The notes below the pieces were generated by a model. That model did no database searches, was not told the DNA's origin, and saw nothing but the letters and a program-made list of their open reading frames with translations. Source: Pseudomonas sp. L5B5 (GTDB lineage Bacteria; Pseudomonadota; Gammaproteobacteria; Pseudomonadales; Pseudomonadaceae). Taken from it: a stretch of DNA of 64,000 nucleotides. How positions within the stretch are numbered: the first letter of the stretch is position 1; every line of letters starts with the position of its first letter. The stretch covers positions 2,108,001 to 2,172,000 of the forward strand of contig NZ_CP084742.1 of the NCBI RefSeq assembly GCF_020520285.1, given 5' to 3'. Positions 39,055 to 45,988 of this stretch are shown one piece after another. The position numbers were made by a program, and so were the translations under genes.

Positions 39055-39630
39055 ATGCTGCGAATCCTGTTGATCAATGACACCGCAAAAAAAGTCGGGC
39101 GGCTCAAGGCGGCCCTCAGTGAGGCGGGCTTCGAAGTGATCGATGAGTCCGGCCTGACCATCGACCTGCCCGGACGCGTCGAAACGGTGCGCCCCGATGT
39201 AATCCTGATCGATACCGAGTCGCCCAGCCGCGATGTCATGGAGCAAGTGGTCCTGGTCAGCCGCGACCAGCCTCGACCCATCGTGATGTTCACCGACGAG
39301 CACGACCCGAGCGTCATGCGCCAGGCAATCAAGTCCGGGGTCAGCGCCTATATCGTCGAAGGCATCCAGGTCCAGCGCCTGCAGCCAATCCTCGACGTCG
39401 CCATGGCCCGCTTCGAAAGCGACCAGGCCCTGCGCGCCCAGTTGCAGGCGCGGGACCAGCAACTGGCGGAGCGCAAGCGCATCGAACTGGCCAAGGGCCT
39501 GCTGATGAAGATGAAGGACTGCGGCGAGGAGCAGGCCTATACCCTGATGCGCCGCCAGGCCATGAGCCGGCAGCAGAAGCTGATCCAGGTGGCGGAGCAA
39601 ATCATCGCCATGCAGGAACTGCTGGGCTGA
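39055..39630 (+). CDS. nasT: ANTAR-domain antiterminator NasT
   Basis: A 191-residue response-regulator-like protein: N-terminal pseudo-receiver domain (about 1-115) and C-terminal ANTAR RNA-binding domain (about 125-185; ELAKGLLMKMKDCGEEQAYTLMRRQAM). Freed from NasS by nitrate, NasT binds paired hexaloop hairpins in leader RNA and prevents termination. Candidate targets with exactly this structure lie immediately downstream (39680-39720) and before nirB (43079-43131). Confidence 0.95.
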   Translation: MLRILLINDTAKKVGRLKAALSEAGFEVIDESGLTIDLPGRVETVRPDVILIDTESPSRDVMEQVVLVSRDQPRPIVMFTDEHDPSVMRQAIKSGVSAYIVEGIQVQRLQPILDVAMARFESDQALRAQLQARDQQLAERKRIELAKGLLMKMKDCGEEQAYTLMRRQAMSRQQKLIQVAEQIIAMQELLG

Positions 39631-39649
39631 CCCCGGCCCTGGCGGCGAT

Positions 39650-39665
39650 TGGCCCGGCTCTTGCT
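39650..39665 (+). promoter_or_regulatory. Candidate sigma-54 promoter of nasA
   Basis: TGGCCCGGCTCTTGCT matches TGGCACG-N4-TTGCW with a single mismatch (C for A at the fifth position). The predicted start is near 39676, which places the leader hairpins at the very 5' end of the transcript. Confidence 0.7.
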
Positions 39666-39679
39666 ATCGGATAAGCATC

Positions 39680-39720
39680 GGTAACCAACGGCGGTTGCCC
39701 CACCCACGACAAAGACGTCG
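39680..39720 (+). promoter_or_regulatory. ANTAR-type two-hairpin antiterminator in nasA leader
   Basis: P1 is GGTAACC-AACGGC-GGTTGCC (39680-39699) and P2 is CGAC-AAAGAC-GTCG (39707-39720). Both loops are six bases with A at position 1 and G at position 4, the hallmark of ANTAR targets. P2 shares bases 39711-39720 with the 5' arm of the terminator, so the two structures exclude each other. NasT stabilising P2 would allow readthrough into nasA. Confidence 0.75.
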
Positions 39721-39765
39721 CGTACCCTGCTCGCCCTTCGCGAACCGGGTGCCGGCGTCTTTTCG
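39711..39765 (+). terminator. Leader terminator of nasA (attenuator)
   Basis: Arms 39711-39727 and 39747-39762 pair over 16 bp with one bulged base, followed by T residues, about 100 bases before the nasA start. It lies within the transcript, not at a gene end. Confidence 0.75.
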
Positions 39766-39863
39766 TTCTGGCCCCACTGCACGGGGCCGGTGGTGCGGCC
39801 GACGTGTCGCCCCACCGCAAGCCCCATGACCCCTCCCCCGATTGCTGTCAGCTGAGGTGCGCG

Positions 39864-41075
39864 ATGAATTCAAGCTTCTGGAAATCCGGCCACACCCCGA
39901 CCCTGTTCGCGGCCTTTTTATATTTCGACCTGAGCTTCATGGTCTGGTACCTGCTGGGCCCGCTGGCAGTGCAGATTGCCGGCGACCTGCAACTGACCAC
40001 CCAGCAGCGCGGCTTGATGGTGGCCACGCCGATCCTGGCCGGCGCCGTATTGCGCTTCATCATGGGCCTGCTGGCCGATCGCCTGTCGCCCAAGACGGCC
40101 GGCCTGATCGGCCAGGTGATCGTCATCGGGGCCCTGCTGGGCGCCTGGCAGCTGGGTATCCACAGCTATCAGCAGGCCTTGCTGCTGGGAGTGTTCCTGG
40201 GCATGGCCGGCGCCTCCTTCGCGGTGGCCCTGCCCCTGGCGTCGCAGTGGTATCCGCCGCAGCATCAGGGCAAGGCCATGGGCATCGCCGGCGCGGGCAA
40301 CTCCGGCACGGTGTTCGCCGCACTGCTTGCACCGGCGCTGGCAGCAGCCTTCGGCTGGAGCAATGTGTTCGGTTTTGCCCTGATCCCGCTGCTGGTGACC
40401 CTGGTGCTGTTCGCCTGGCTGGCGCAGAACGCCCCCGATCGCCCCCGGGCCAAGTCCATGGGCGATTACTTCAAGGCCCTGGGTGACCGCGACAGCTGGT
40501 GGTTCATGTTCTTCTACAGCGTCACTTTCGGCGGCTTCATCGGCCTGGCCAGCGCCTTGCCCGGTTACTTCAATGACCAGTACGGACTGAGCCCGGTGAC
40601 CGCCGGCTACTACACGGCGGCCTGCGTCTTCGGCGGCAGCCTGATGCGTCCCCTGGGTGGCGCCCTGGCCGACCGCTTCGGCGGCATCCGCACCTTGCTT
40701 GCGATGTACAGCGTGGCGGCGCTGTGCATCACCGCCGTCGGTTTCAACCTGCCCAGTTCGTACGCTGCCCTGGCACTGTTCGTTTGCACCATGCTCGGCC
40801 TGGGCGCGGGCAATGGCGCGGTCTTCCAGCTGGTGCCGCAACGCTTCCGGCGAGAAATCGGCGTGATGACCGGGTTGATCGGCATGGCCGGCGGCATTGG
40901 CGGTTTTGCCCTGGCGGCGGGCATGGGGGCGATCAAGCAGAGCACCGGCAGCTACCAGCTGGCGCTGTGGTTGTTCGCCAGCCTGGGGTTGCTGGCCTGG
41001 TTCGGCCTGCACGGGGTCAAGCGTCGCTGGAGAACCACCTGGGGCTCGGCGGCCGTGACCGCAGCCCGGGTCTGA
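39864..41075 (+). CDS. nasA: MFS nitrate/nitrite transporter
   Basis: A 403-residue major-facilitator protein with twelve predicted helices, of the NarK/NasA nitrate family. Helix 5 has GMAGASFAVALPLASQWYPP and helix 11 GLIGMAGGIGGFALAAGMG, the two Gly-rich nitrate signatures. The central loop contains the MFS-type RP.(G)ALADRFGG. GAGGTG precedes the ATG. It lies behind the sigma-54/NasT leader and is followed after 7 bases by the kinase/phosphatase gene. Confidence 0.93.
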   Translation: MNSSFWKSGHTPTLFAAFLYFDLSFMVWYLLGPLAVQIAGDLQLTTQQRGLMVATPILAGAVLRFIMGLLADRLSPKTAGLIGQVIVIGALLGAWQLGIHSYQQALLLGVFLGMAGASFAVALPLASQWYPPQHQGKAMGIAGAGNSGTVFAALLAPALAAAFGWSNVFGFALIPLLVTLVLFAWLAQNAPDRPRAKSMGDYFKALGDRDSWWFMFFYSVTFGGFIGLASALPGYFNDQYGLSPVTAGYYTAACVFGGSLMRPLGGALADRFGGIRTLLAMYSVAALCITAVGFNLPSSYAALALFVCTMLGLGAGNGAVFQLVPQRFRREIGVMTGLIGMAGGIGGFALAAGMGAIKQSTGSYQLALWLFASLGLLAWFGLHGVKRRWRTTWGSAAVTAARV

Positions 41076-41082
41076 GGCGAGT

Positions 41083-42753
41083 ATGGCCCTGCAACTGAGC
41101 CACGCCCAGGCTACCGCCACCGGCCCGCGCACGGAAAACCAGGATGCCCTGCGCCGGGTGACTCCGGAACCGAACCTGGCCGCGAGCAAGGGCCTGCTGT
41201 TCGCCATTGCCGATGGCGTCAGCCAATGTGCCGACGGCGGCCTGGCGGCCCGCTCCAGCTTGCAGGCGCTGGCCCTGGACTATTACGCCACCCCGGAAAC
41301 CTGGGGCGTGGCGGAGGCGTTGGAGCGCCTGTTGAGCGCCCAGAACCGCTGGCTGCAGGCCAACGGCGGGGGGCAACCACTGCTCACCACCCTCAGTGCA
41401 CTGGTGCTGCGTGGCCAGCGTTTCACCCTGGCCCATGTCGGTGACTGCCGGGTCTATCGCTGGCATCAACAGCGTTTGCAGCGCATCAGCGAGGACCATG
41501 TCTGGGAGCAGCCGGGCATGCAGCACGTCCTCAAACGGGCCCTGGGGCTGGACCAGCACCTGGTGCTGGATTTCCTCGATGGCGAGTTGCGCCAGGGCGA
41601 AAGCTTCCTGCTGCTCAGCGACGGCGTCTGGGCCACTCTGGGCGACACCGCCATCGCGGCCATCCTGCGTGACCAGCCGGACCCGCAGAGCGCCACCCGG
41701 ACCCTGGTCAGCGCTGCCCATCTGGCCGGCAGCCAGGACAACGCCAGCGCCCTGCTGGTCAGGGTCGATGCCCTGGGCGAGAGCAGCATTGGCGATGCCC
41801 TGCTGCACCTGCGCCAATGGCCCCTGCCACCGCCACTGAAGCCAGGCCAGCCGTTCGAGGGCTGGCAGGTCGAGGCGCAGCTGGGCCAGAGCCGCCAATC
41901 GCTGCTGTATCGCGTTCGCGACGAGCAACAACAGGCCTGGCTGCTCAAGACCCTGCCTGCGGCCCTGCACGACGATCTACCAGCTTGCCAGGCCTTGTTG
42001 GCCGAGGAGTGGCTGCTGCGCCGCGTCGCCGGGCGTCACTTTCCCCAGGTCCACGGTGGCAGCTCGCGCCAGTACCTGTATTACCTGATGCGCGAGTATC
42101 CCGGGCGGACCCTGGCACAGCTGTTCCAGCAGCACGGCCCCCTGCCCCTGGACCAGTGGCAGGGCCTGGCCGAGCGCCTGCTGCGGGCGACTGGTTTGCT
42201 GCACCGGCGGCAGATCGTGCACCGGGACCTCAAGCCGGAGAACCTGCTACTGGGTGAGGATGGCGAACTGCGCATCCTGGACTTTGGGCTGGCCTACTGT
42301 CCCGGGCTGACGGTGGACCCGCAGCACCTGCTGCCAGGCACCCCGAGCTTCATCGCCCCGGAAGCCTTCGACGGCGAGCCTCCCGACCCTCGACAGGACC
42401 TGTATGCCGTGGGTGTCTGCCTGTACTACCTGCTCACCGGGCACTACCCCCATGGCGAGATCGAGGCCTTCCAGCGTCCCCGCTTCGGCGTGCCGACCAG
42501 CCCTGGACGCTACCGCCCAGACCTGCCGCAATGGCTGGAAGAGAGCCTGGAACGCGGGGTCTGTGCCAATCCGCAGCACCGCTACGAGACCGCCGAGCAA
42601 TGGCTGCTGATACTGGAGCAAGGTGAACGCCGCAGCCTGAGCCACAGGCCTCGACCGTTGCTGGAGCGAGAGCCGCTGAAAGTGTGGCGTGGCCTGGCCC
42701 TGGGGGCGCTGGCGCTCAACCTGGTGTTGCTGTGGCTACTGCTGGGAGGCTGA
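41083..42753 (+). CDS. Bifunctional PP2C phosphatase / Ser-Thr protein kinase, C-terminal membrane anchor
   Basis: A 556-residue fusion of two opposing enzymes. The PP2C phosphatase (about 1-240) keeps its metal-site motifs: RTENQDAL, FAIADGVS, AHVGDCRVYRW, LLLSDGVW and SQDNASALLV. The Hanks kinase (about 256-520) has a Gly-rich start, the ATP lysine (WLLK), catalytic loop HRDLKPEN (about 381) and DFG. A single hydrophobic helix (about 534-555) ends the protein, so both domains face the cytoplasm on the inner membrane. It lies 7 bases after nasA in the nitrate operon, so its likely partner is a nitrate transport or reduction protein. Substrate unknown. Confidence 0.93.
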   Translation: MALQLSHAQATATGPRTENQDALRRVTPEPNLAASKGLLFAIADGVSQCADGGLAARSSLQALALDYYATPETWGVAEALERLLSAQNRWLQANGGGQPLLTTLSALVLRGQRFTLAHVGDCRVYRWHQQRLQRISEDHVWEQPGMQHVLKRALGLDQHLVLDFLDGELRQGESFLLLSDGVWATLGDTAIAAILRDQPDPQSATRTLVSAAHLAGSQDNASALLVRVDALGESSIGDALLHLRQWPLPPPLKPGQPFEGWQVEAQLGQSRQSLLYRVRDEQQQAWLLKTLPAALHDDLPACQALLAEEWLLRRVAGRHFPQVHGGSSRQYLYYLMREYPGRTLAQLFQQHGPLPLDQWQGLAERLLRATGLLHRRQIVHRDLKPENLLLGEDGELRILDFGLAYCPGLTVDPQHLLPGTPSFIAPEAFDGEPPDPRQDLYAVGVCLYYLLTGHYPHGEIEAFQRPRFGVPTSPGRYRPDLPQWLEESLERGVCANPQHRYETAEQWLLILEQGERRSLSHRPRPLLEREPLKVWRGLALGALALNLVLLWLLLGG

Positions 42754-42857
42754 TGTTTGCGCCCCGACCACCAGCCCACCGCGTGTCGCCGTTGCCGCAG
42801 GCTGCGCACGACTGCGTAGCGGGCGCAGAAATTCCACAACGACAGCGCTGCCCAGTT

Positions 42858-42916
42858 GTCGTAAGGCCCTGCGGGCCTTGTCGCAGCCTCGCAAGCTCGA
42901 CAGCGGCTGCAGGACC
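42858..42916. repeat. Probable intergenic repeat before nirB
   Basis: Contains AAGGCCCTGCGGGCCTT, a perfect hairpin, then TCGCAGCCTCGCAAGCTCGACAGC. This composition resembles a dispersed repeat I recall from fluorescent Pseudomonas intergenic regions. Only one copy is in this window, so the assignment is not proved. The rest of 42754-43032 shows no gene. Confidence 0.45.
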
Positions 42917-43032
42917 ACAGCGTAGTCAGGCAGGTCTCGAAACGGGGCAGGATGCGTCAATTCGGTGCAGGACCTGGCCCGAATCTGCACGGGATTGCCT
43001 GAACACCCCGAAAATACGGGGCCCAAGCAACT

Positions 43033-43048
43033 TGGCACAGGCGCTGCA
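43033..43048 (+). promoter_or_regulatory. Candidate sigma-54 promoter of nirB
   Basis: TGGCACAGGCGCTGCA fits TGGCACG-N4-TTGCA with two mismatches and correct GG-GC spacing. The predicted start near 43059 lies just before the hexaloop hairpins of the nirB leader. Confidence 0.65.
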
Positions 43049-43069
43049 TTGCTCCTGGCAACAGACATA

Positions 43070-43131
43070 AAACCCGGCCTTCAACGACGAAGACGGGTTT
43101 CCCGAGAGAACGGGATCGGACAAAGGCGTCC
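43070..43131 (+). promoter_or_regulatory. ANTAR-type antiterminator in nirB leader, with a third hexaloop
   Basis: Three six-base loops with A1 and G4 occur in a row: CTTC-AACGAC-GAAG (43079-43092, inside an outer stem AAACCCG/CGGGTTT), TCCCG-AGAGAA-CGGGA (43100-43115) and GGAC-AAAGGC-GTCC (43118-43131). The last shares bases 43122-43131 with the 5' arm of the terminator, as in the nasA leader. NasT is the expected ligand. Confidence 0.75.
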
Positions 43132-43161
43132 TCGTCAGGCCACTGACGGGACGCCTTTTTT
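43122..43161 (+). terminator. Leader terminator of nirB (attenuator)
   Basis: AAAGGCGTCC (43122-43131) pairs with GGACGCCTTT (43149-43158), with an inner CGTCA/TGACG stem, followed by a T run. It ends 59 bases before the nirB start. Confidence 0.88.
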
Positions 43162-43220
43162 GTTTGCGCGCATTTTGTCGAGCCAGGCCCCAAGTCCTGC
43201 CTGCGCTCCCGGAGAAGTCC

Positions 43221-45674
43221 ATGAAAAAACTCAAGCTGGTGATGATCGGCAACGGCATGGCCGGAGTCCGGACCCTGGAAGAACTGCTCAAGCTGAGCGA
43301 GGAGCTGTACGACATCACCGTCTTCGGCGCCGAACCCCATGCCAACTACAACCGCATCCTGCTGTCGCCGGTGCTGGCCGGCGAGCAGCAGTTCGAGGAC
43401 ATCATCCTCAACGACCTTGGCTGGTACCAGGAACACGGCATCAAACTGCTGCTCAACCGCAAGGTCGTGCAGATCGATCGCATCCGGCGCCGGGTGATCG
43501 CCGACGACGGCACCGAGGCCGAGTACGACCGCCTGCTGATCGCCACCGGCTCCACGCCGTTTATCTTGCCGATCCCCGGCAACGGCCTGCAGGGCGTGAT
43601 CGGTTACCGGGACATCGCCGATACCCAAGTGATGATCGACACCGCCAGGACCCACCGCCACGCCGTGGTGATCGGTGGCGGCTTGCTGGGCCTGGAGGCC
43701 GCCAACGGCCTCAAGCTGCGAGGCATGGACGTGACCGTGGTGCACCTGGGTGAGTGGCTGCTGGAGCGACAGCTGGACCAGACCAGCGGCCAATTGCTGC
43801 AAGGCGCCCTGGAGAGCCGCGGCCTGAAGTTTCGCCTGTGCGAACAGACCCGGGCCCTGCTCGATGCCGGCAATGGCCGGGTCGGCTCGGTGCAGTTCAA
43901 GAACGGGGACATCGTTCCCGCCGACCTGGTGGTGATGGCGGCCGGCATCCGGCCCAATACCGAACTGGCAGAACGGGCTGGCCTGCCCTGCAATCGCGGA
44001 ATCCTGGTCAACGACACTCTGCAGACCTACGACCCGCGCATCTACGCCATCGGCGAATGCGCCAGCCATCGCGGCATCGCCTACGGCCTGGTGGCGCCAC
44101 TGTTCGAACAAGCCAAGGTCTGTGCCAATCACTTGGCCCAGCTGGGTTTTGCCCGCTACCAGGGCTCGGTCACGTCCACCAAGCTCAAGGTCACCGGAAT
44201 CGACCTGTTCTCGGCTGGCGAGTTCATGGGCGGCGAAGGCACCGAGACCATCACCCTCGCCGACCCCATCGGCGGCGTGTACAAGAAGCTGGTGATCAAG
44301 GACGACGTGCTGGTGGGGGCGTGCCTGTACGGCGACACCGCTGACGGTGGCTGGTACTTCCGGCAGATCCGCGAGAACCACAACGTGGCCCAGATCCGCG
44401 ACCACCTGATGTTCGGCGAGAACAGCATTGGCGACGTCGGGCACCAGGGCCAGAACAGCGCGGCGAACATGCCCGATACCGCCGAAGTCTGCGGCTGCAA
44501 CGGCGTGTGCAAGGGCACCATCGTCAAGGCCATCCAGGAGAACGGCCTGTTCAGCGTCGACGAGGTCAAGAAGCACACCAAGGCCGCCAGTTCCTGCGGC
44601 TCCTGCGCCGGCCTGGTGGAACAGATCCTGATCAGCACCGTGGGTGGCGCGGCCGACGTCAAGCCCAAGAGCGAGAAAGCCATCTGCGGCTGCAGCGACC
44701 TCAACCACGGTCAGGTGCGCCAGGCGATCCGCGAGCACCACCTGATCACCCTTGGCAGTGCCATGCGCTTCATGGACTGGCGCACCGCGGACGGCTGCGC
44801 GACCTGCCGTCCGGCGCTGAACTACTACCTGATCTCCACCTGGCCGGGCGAGGCCCGGGACGATCCGCAGTCGCGCCTGATCAACGAGCGGGCCCACGCC
44901 AACATCCAGAAGGACGGCACCTATTCGGTGGTGCCAAGGATGTGGGGCGGCGTGACCAACCCGTCCGAACTGCGGCGCATCGCCGACGTGGCGGACAAGT
45001 ACCAGGTGCCCATGGTCAAGGTCACCGGCGGCCAGCGCATCGACCTGCTGGGCATTCGCAAGGAGGACCTGCCGGGAGTCTGGAAGGACCTGGACATGCC
45101 GTCCGGCCATGCCTATGGCAAATCCATCCGCACGGTGAAGACCTGTGTCGGCAGCGAGTTCTGCCGCTTCGGCACCCAGGATTCCACCCGGCTGGGCATC
45201 GACCTGGAGCACGACCTGTTCAACATGTGGGCCCCGCACAAGGTCAAGCTGGCGGTCTCTGGCTGCCCACGCAACTGCTCGGAGGCCGGGATCAAGGACG
45301 TGGGCATCATCGGTGTCGACTCCGGCTGGGAGATGTACATCGGCGGCAATGGAGGGATCAAGACCGAGGTGGCCGAGTTCTTCGTCAAGCTCAAGACCGC
45401 CGACGAGGTTCGCGAATACAACGGTGCCTTCCTCCAGCTGTACCGCGAAGAAGCCTTCTACCTGGAGCGCACCGTGCACTACCTGCAACGGGTCGGCATG
45501 GAACACGTTAAGCGGGCCGTGCTGGAGGACCCTCAGCGGCGCCAGGCACTGAACGAACGCCTGCAGTTTTCCCTGTCCTTCGAGCAAGACCCCTGGCAGC
45601 AACGCCTGGCCGAACCACAGTTGAAAAAAGAGTACGAGACCATCCCCGTCAAGCAACTGGAGGTGCCGGCATGA
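43221..45674 (+). CDS. nirB: Assimilatory nitrite reductase large subunit
   Basis: An 817-residue NAD(P)H-dependent enzyme that reduces nitrite to ammonium. Domains: FAD/NAD oxidoreductase (about 1-400; MIGNGMAGVRTLEEL, VIGGGLLGLEAANGL), BFD-like [2Fe-2S] region (CGCNGVCKG...SCGSCAGL), then the sulfite/nitrite reductase half-domains with siroheme/[4Fe-4S] cysteines in CVGSEFC and SGCPRNC. GGAG precedes the ATG. Stop and nirD start overlap (ATGA). It is expressed behind a sigma-54/NasT leader. Confidence 0.96.
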   Translation: MKKLKLVMIGNGMAGVRTLEELLKLSEELYDITVFGAEPHANYNRILLSPVLAGEQQFEDIILNDLGWYQEHGIKLLLNRKVVQIDRIRRRVIADDGTEAEYDRLLIATGSTPFILPIPGNGLQGVIGYRDIADTQVMIDTARTHRHAVVIGGGLLGLEAANGLKLRGMDVTVVHLGEWLLERQLDQTSGQLLQGALESRGLKFRLCEQTRALLDAGNGRVGSVQFKNGDIVPADLVVMAAGIRPNTELAERAGLPCNRGILVNDTLQTYDPRIYAIGECASHRGIAYGLVAPLFEQAKVCANHLAQLGFARYQGSVTSTKLKVTGIDLFSAGEFMGGEGTETITLADPIGGVYKKLVIKDDVLVGACLYGDTADGGWYFRQIRENHNVAQIRDHLMFGENSIGDVGHQGQNSAANMPDTAEVCGCNGVCKGTIVKAIQENGLFSVDEVKKHTKAASSCGSCAGLVEQILISTVGGAADVKPKSEKAICGCSDLNHGQVRQAIREHHLITLGSAMRFMDWRTADGCATCRPALNYYLISTWPGEARDDPQSRLINERAHANIQKDGTYSVVPRMWGGVTNPSELRRIADVADKYQVPMVKVTGGQRIDLLGIRKEDLPGVWKDLDMPSGHAYGKSIRTVKTCVGSEFCRFGTQDSTRLGIDLEHDLFNMWAPHKVKLAVSGCPRNCSEAGIKDVGIIGVDSGWEMYIGGNGGIKTEVAEFFVKLKTADEVREYNGAFLQLYREEAFYLERTVHYLQRVGMEHVKRAVLEDPQRRQALNERLQFSLSFEQDPWQQRLAEPQLKKEYETIPVKQLEVPA

Positions 45675-45988
45675 ACTGGCTGGATATCTGCGCCCTGGAA
45701 GACATCAATACCCTGGGCTCGCGCATCATCAAGGGACCTCGTGGCGATATCGCGATCTTTCGCACCAGCGACGACCAGGTCTTCGCCCTCGACGATCGCT
45801 GTCCACACAAAGGGGGCCCGCTGTCCCAGGGCCTGATCTATGGCAAGCGGGTGGCCTGCCCGCTGCACAATTGGCAGATCGACCTGCAATCGGGCGAGGC
45901 CCAGGCACCTGACATCGGCTGCGCCCACCAGCACCTCGCCCGGGTGGCAAGTGGGCGGGTGCAACTGGCCCTGCGGGATGCCGGGTGA
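45671..45988 (+). CDS. nirD: Nitrite reductase small subunit (Rieske-like)
   Basis: A 105-residue subunit of the NirBD nitrite reductase with a Rieske-type fold. It keeps the region around CPHKGGPLSQG and CPLHNWQIDL, with Cys-x-His pairs that could bind a [2Fe-2S] cluster. The gene overlaps nirB by 4 bases and the next gene by one base (TGATG), so the three are translationally coupled. Confidence 0.94.
   Translation: MNWLDICALEDINTLGSRIIKGPRGDIAIFRTSDDQVFALDDRCPHKGGPLSQGLIYGKRVACPLHNWQIDLQSGEAQAPDIGCAHQHLARVASGRVQLALRDAG

Noticed and set aside
42964..42991. GGTGCA and TGCAC half-sites upstream of nirB as an NtrC enhancer
   Set aside because: The half-sites are in the wrong relative orientation and spacing for the NtrC palindrome.
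42957..45656. An 899-codon open frame on the minus strand over nirB
   Set aside because: Antisense shadow of nirB, without motifs, and it would run through the nirB leader structures.
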